This document shows positions 16,281-18,744 of a stretch of 18,744 bases of DNA, one piece after another. The stretch is from NCBI GenBank assembly GCA_018066165.1, contig JAGHRX010000024.1:1-18744 (forward strand), given 5' to 3'. The notes under the pieces are model-generated. The model worked only from the letters and a program-made list of their open reading frames with translations. It was not told the DNA's origin and made no database searches. The position numbers and the translations under genes are program-made. Source of the DNA: UBA1723 sp018066165 (GTDB lineage Bacteria; Bacteroidota; Bacteroidia; Bacteroidales; Paludibacteraceae). The stretch's first letter is position 1, and the number at the start of each line of letters is the position of its first letter.

Positions 16281-16353
16281 TAGCGGATCCGGGATTTGAA
16301 CCCGAGTTTCATGCGTGAGAGGCATGCATGCTAGGCCACTACATTAATCCGCC
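16281..16353 (-). tRNA. tRNA-Glu (anticodon CTC), copy 1 in transcription order
   Basis: Identical over all 73 bases to the downstream copy, with the same cloverleaf and CTC anticodon. Here the bases after the discriminator are CTA, so CCA must be added. It lies 18 bases after tRNA-Met; the spacer to the second copy is 54 bases. Confidence 0.93.
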
Positions 16354-16371
16354 ATATGCAAAGAAATTTTG

Positions 16372-16445
16372 TAGCGGGAACGAGAATTGAACTCGTGACC
16401 TCCGGGTTATGAATCCGACGCTCTAACCAACTGAGCTATCCCGCC
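16372..16445 (-). tRNA. tRNA-Met (anticodon CAT)
   Basis: 74 bases: acceptor GGCGGGA/TCCCGCT with a G-T first pair, D arm GCTC/GAGC, anticodon loop TTCATAA giving CAT, T loop TTCAATT, discriminator A. CCA is not encoded. The elongator-type D arm and absence of initiator features argue for elongator Met. A CAT anticodon also fits tRNA-Ile2, which is modified by TilS, and sequence reading alone does not exclude that. Confidence 0.85.
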
Positions 16446-16464
16446 ATCTTTCCGTTTGCGAGTG

Positions 16465-16495
16465 CAAAGGTAGTACAAAATTCATTACTTCCAAA
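16465..16495 (-). promoter_or_regulatory. Promoter of the tRNA operon
   Basis: Read on the minus strand, TTTG (16495-16492) and TACCTTTG (16472-16465) are 19 bases apart, a full Bacteroidetes consensus. Transcription would begin near 16458, about 13 bases before tRNA-Met, and continue through both tRNA-Glu copies to the terminator at 16117-16148. Confidence 0.87.
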
Positions 16496-16607
16496 CATTC
16501 CACACAACTATTTTACAAAAAGTTTCATAAAACATTATCAATCATTAATTTCACTAACATAGAAAATTTAACTCATTTCATGGAACTTCATTTATTATTT
16601 CGCATTT

Positions 16608-18744
16608 TTAATTCAGAATATCAATCCAGCTGCCATCAAATCTCACAATATGGCACTCCACCCCACTCTTTTTTCTCTCTTCCTCCCACTTTTTCGCCAC
16701 ATAATACTTATTACTGCCGTCGACAATCAGTTTTCTAAACCTGAAATTCTTCAATTCCGCCATTTTCGTAGCCACATTATCAGCAAGGATCAAAATATCG
16801 ACGTTCAATGGAGATTCCACATTTCTCTTCAAATCATCTTTATTAGAAAGGATATAAACTCGCTTATCGCCAAATCCAAAATATCTTTTATCCGTAGACG
16901 ACGGGGATGGCAACAAACCGTTGGTCCAGAAATCATTTGCCTTTTTCGCCACCTTAGCCGTATCGCCGCATCCAAACAGAATGTTTGATTCCGTCATTCT
17001 ATTCACAGCAGTCACTCCATTCACATTGTAAACCGCCAGCATACTACGTTTCTTAATCTCCGTTCCATCCACAGTGGCAAACGCAAAGTAGCCCACCGAT
17101 AATGTTACAGCAATCCATAGCAATGATAGTCTACGGTAATTATAATAGGCGGCAAGCAACAGGAAGACCACAATCCAAGTCGCCACGTCATAACTATAGA
17201 AAGGAAGTCTATCAACAGTAGCAAACGAGAAATCCGCAGTGAAATAAATAATCTCATTCACCGTTCTCGCCAGAAGAGTAGCAACATCAAGCACAAAATC
17301 AGAAGCCACTGTTAAAGCCGGCATCAACGTTGACAAACCATATAATCCATAATAGACGAAAGACAAAGGGATCAGCAACGTCACCAAAGGAATCGTGACC
17401 AGGCTCGACGCTATTGACAGAATCGGAATCGTGTGGAATATCGACAGGATTATCGGCGTCGTGAGAATCTGTGCAGCGATACTGATCGCGACGCTACCGA
17501 TAATATATCCACGGAGTTTATTTAACAAAGAAATGACTTGAGAAACCAACGTAGAAACGCTATATCTCGCGTCTTTACGAGAAACCTCGTTTTTTTCATT
17601 CAAGACGTGCCTTGTTCCTTCTCTACATGGCATTTTAATCTCCGGAATTAAATTCTCCATTGTCTTTGTCACCGGTTGTCCGAAAAGCAGAATGGAATAG
17701 ACAGCCGAGAAACTGAGTTGGAAGCCCAAATCAAAAATATTGAACGGATTATAGACAAGCATCGCAAACGCAGTAAACGACACCACGTTTATCGGACTTG
17801 GTTTGCTAAACAAAAGCAGAGCCACACGATAGACAGAATACATGAGTGATGTTCGCACCACCGAAGCCGCGAGTCCAGTCAAGAAGGCATAACCCCAAAT
17901 TATCGCAAGAAGCACCGTCGCAAAAAGATACGGACGCTTTTTAGGATGGATTGCCAAACCCACCAGAGTTTCCACAATCAGAATTATTATGCCGACGTGC
18001 AGACCGCTCACCGCAAGCAGATGGCTTGCCCCTGCTTTTGAATAGGCATCCTTCAACCCATCATTCATCTCAGTCTTGTTACCGAGTGTAATCGCCACGA
18101 TTAAATTCCGAGCATCCTTTTCCTCTTCGCTGACGTCAACATCGTTGACGTCACCTTTAGCAACTGCATTCTTCAAATCTTCATTCAATTTAGAAGCTGA
18201 TGTTTCCAAAGAATATCCACGCTCAGAATTCAAAATTTCATACCGCTTTACCATAGCCGTAGCCTCAACTCCTTTTTTACGCAAACAATCGTCGTAATTG
18301 AAGCCAATAGTCTCATCATTCTCCGTAGACTTAAGAGAGGCAGAAAAAGCAACAAAATCGCCCTTTTTGAAGGCGACGTCGCAAGTGTCGAATGTTAATA
18401 ACGCTGACGTTAACGTTGACGCTGACATTTCAACGCCATAAGTGAGCACCTCTGCCTCAGCATTAATTCTTCCACTCTTTGTCAGTTTTGGAACCGATGT
18501 GATTTTGGCGACATACACGTCGGCAGGATTCTTATCCAAGACTCCAAGATCTCGCGTCTCTACAAATTTCGGATGAACGGAATGTTCACAAACACCGCCA
18601 AGAAAAAAGACTGCCATCAACAACATTGATGCAGAGATTGCCGTTAACGAAGACATTGTCTTCGTTATAATTGGCTTCTTTATATAAACTAAAAATGACA
18701 CCAAGGAAGCGACAAAAAACACAGCCACACCAATCATATTGATG
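16608..18744 (-). CDS. comEC: ComEC/Rec2-family DNA uptake channel, 5' end outside the window
   Basis: Inner membrane protein thought to carry single-stranded DNA into the cell during natural transformation. Numbering from the in-frame ATG at 18737: hydrophobic helices at about 3-19 and 31-49, a periplasmic DUF4131/OB-like part at about 50-200 (GFNYDDCLRKKGVEATA at 145-161), then the Competence domain at about 210-500 with HLLAVSGLHVG at 239-249, LTGLAASVVRTSLMYSVYR near 286-304 and NPFNIFDLGFQLSFSAVYS at 330-348. The C-terminal ~140 residues lack the HxHxDH metal motif of ComEC proteins that carry a metallo-beta-lactamase domain, as is usual in Bacteroidetes. The frame is open to the window edge, and the first helices of the family seem to be missing, so the true start is probably further upstream. 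In-frame palindromic repeats occur within the gene at 17551, 17600, 18131 and 18547. Confidence 0.92.
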   Translation of the reverse strand, partial: INMIGVAVFFVASLVSFLVYIKKPIITKTMSSLTAISASMLLMAVFFLGGVCEHSVHPKFVETRDLGVLDKNPADVYVAKITSVPKLTKSGRINAEAEVLTYGVEMSASTLTSALLTFDTCDVAFKKGDFVAFSASLKSTENDETIGFNYDDCLRKKGVEATAMVKRYEILNSERGYSLETSASKLNEDLKNAVAKGDVNDVDVSEEEKDARNLIVAITLGNKTEMNDGLKDAYSKAGASHLLAVSGLHVGIIILIVETLVGLAIHPKKRPYLFATVLLAIIWGYAFLTGLAASVVRTSLMYSVYRVALLLFSKPSPINVVSFTAFAMLVYNPFNIFDLGFQLSFSAVYSILLFGQPVTKTMENLIPEIKMPCREGTRHVLNEKNEVSRKDARYSVSTLVSQVISLLNKLRGYIIGSVAISIAAQILTTPIILSIFHTIPILSIASSLVTIPLVTLLIPLSFVYYGLYGLSTLMPALTVASDFVLDVATLLARTVNEIIYFTADFSFATVDRLPFYSYDVATWIVVFLLLAAYYNYRRLSLLWIAVTLSVGYFAFATVDGTEIKKRSMLAVYNVNGVTAVNRMTESNILFGCGDTAKVAKKANDFWTNGLLPSPSSTDKRYFGFGDKRVYILSNKDDLKRNVESPLNVDILILADNVATKMAELKNFRFRKLIVDGSNKYYVAKKWEEERKKSGVECHIVRFDGSWIDILN
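17551..17578. repeat. REP-like palindrome inside comEC (copy 3)
   Basis: This 28-base imperfect palindrome matches 23 of 28 positions of the ddh-downstream copy at 2534-2561 and shares 15 bases exactly. On the minus strand it encodes part of EVSRKDARYSV in a cytoplasmic loop of ComEC. A related unit, CAAGACGTGCCTTG (17601-17614) followed by CTCTAC, stands 22 bases further. Confidence 0.7.
18131..18153. repeat. Perfect inverted repeat inside comEC
   Basis: TGACGTCAAC (18131-18140) and GTTGACGTCA (18144-18153) are perfect 10-base arms around ATC. It encodes the acidic stretch GDVNDVDVSE before the Competence domain. A related run rich in GACGTT lies at 18401-18426. Confidence 0.8.
18538..18565. 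repeat. REP-like half palindrome inside comEC (copy 2)
   Basis: Nineteen bases (AGATCTCGCGTCTCTACAA, 18547-18565) are identical to 2545-2563; the other half is degenerate. On the minus strand it encodes FVETRDLGV in the periplasmic part of ComEC, in a different reading frame of the repeat from that used at 17551-17578. Confidence 0.75.

Noticed and set aside
16154..16353. Direct tRNA repeat as the two ends of an integrated element
   Set aside because: Only a 54-base spacer lies between the copies, and there is no integrase or cargo; tandem tRNA duplication is simpler.
16650..16988. 112-codon plus-strand open frame opposite the comEC 3' end
   Set aside because: It is a shadow of comEC, with no family resemblance and no promoter box upstream.

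Overview
The window looks like chromosomal DNA of a Bacteroidota member, most likely Bacteroidales. Three signs point there. There are no Shine-Dalgarno sequences before the starts. Promoters fit the Bacteroidetes pattern (TAnnTTTG at -7, TTTG at -33). The gene set includes the type IX secretion translocon SprA and a secreted protein with a T9SS sorting tail. Species cannot be fixed from the sequence alone.

Layout: (1) 96-2515 holds two plus-strand NADPH- and ammonia-handling dehydrogenases, gdhA (glutamate) and ddh (meso-diaminopimelate), each with its own terminator; ddh has its own promoter. (2) 2516-2984 is a 469-base gap rich in small repeats: a 32-base palindrome, a terminator, a 7-bp tandem repeat, a hairpin and a decaying 14-bp tandem array, ending in a near-ideal promoter for the next gene. 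(3) 2985-5258 is a malic enzyme fused to a phosphotransacetylase-like domain. (4) 5473-13762 is ruvA and, 16 bases further, the 2557-residue sprA, closed by a perfect 15-bp terminator stem. (5) 13907-16006 is a secreted 699-residue protein with calycin-like repeats and a C-terminal T9SS sorting domain, so the translocon gene lies next to a probable substrate. (6) 16032-16148 carries facing terminators around a 50-base near-perfect palindrome. (7) 16154-16445 is a minus-strand tRNA operon (Met, Glu, Glu) with a consensus promoter. (8) 16608-18744 is minus-strand comEC, whose 5' end lies beyond the window.

gdhA and ddh consume NADPH and ammonium, and malic enzyme makes NADPH. All three share a strongly biased, high-expression codon style (Lys mostly AAG, Asn AAC, Phe TTC) not seen in ruvA or comEC. 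SprA and the 13907 protein belong to the secretion side. No complete new system is evident. The least explained signals are a small palindromic repeat family that occurs both between genes and in frame inside comEC, the repeat-rich gap before malic enzyme, and the 50-base palindrome between convergent transcription units.
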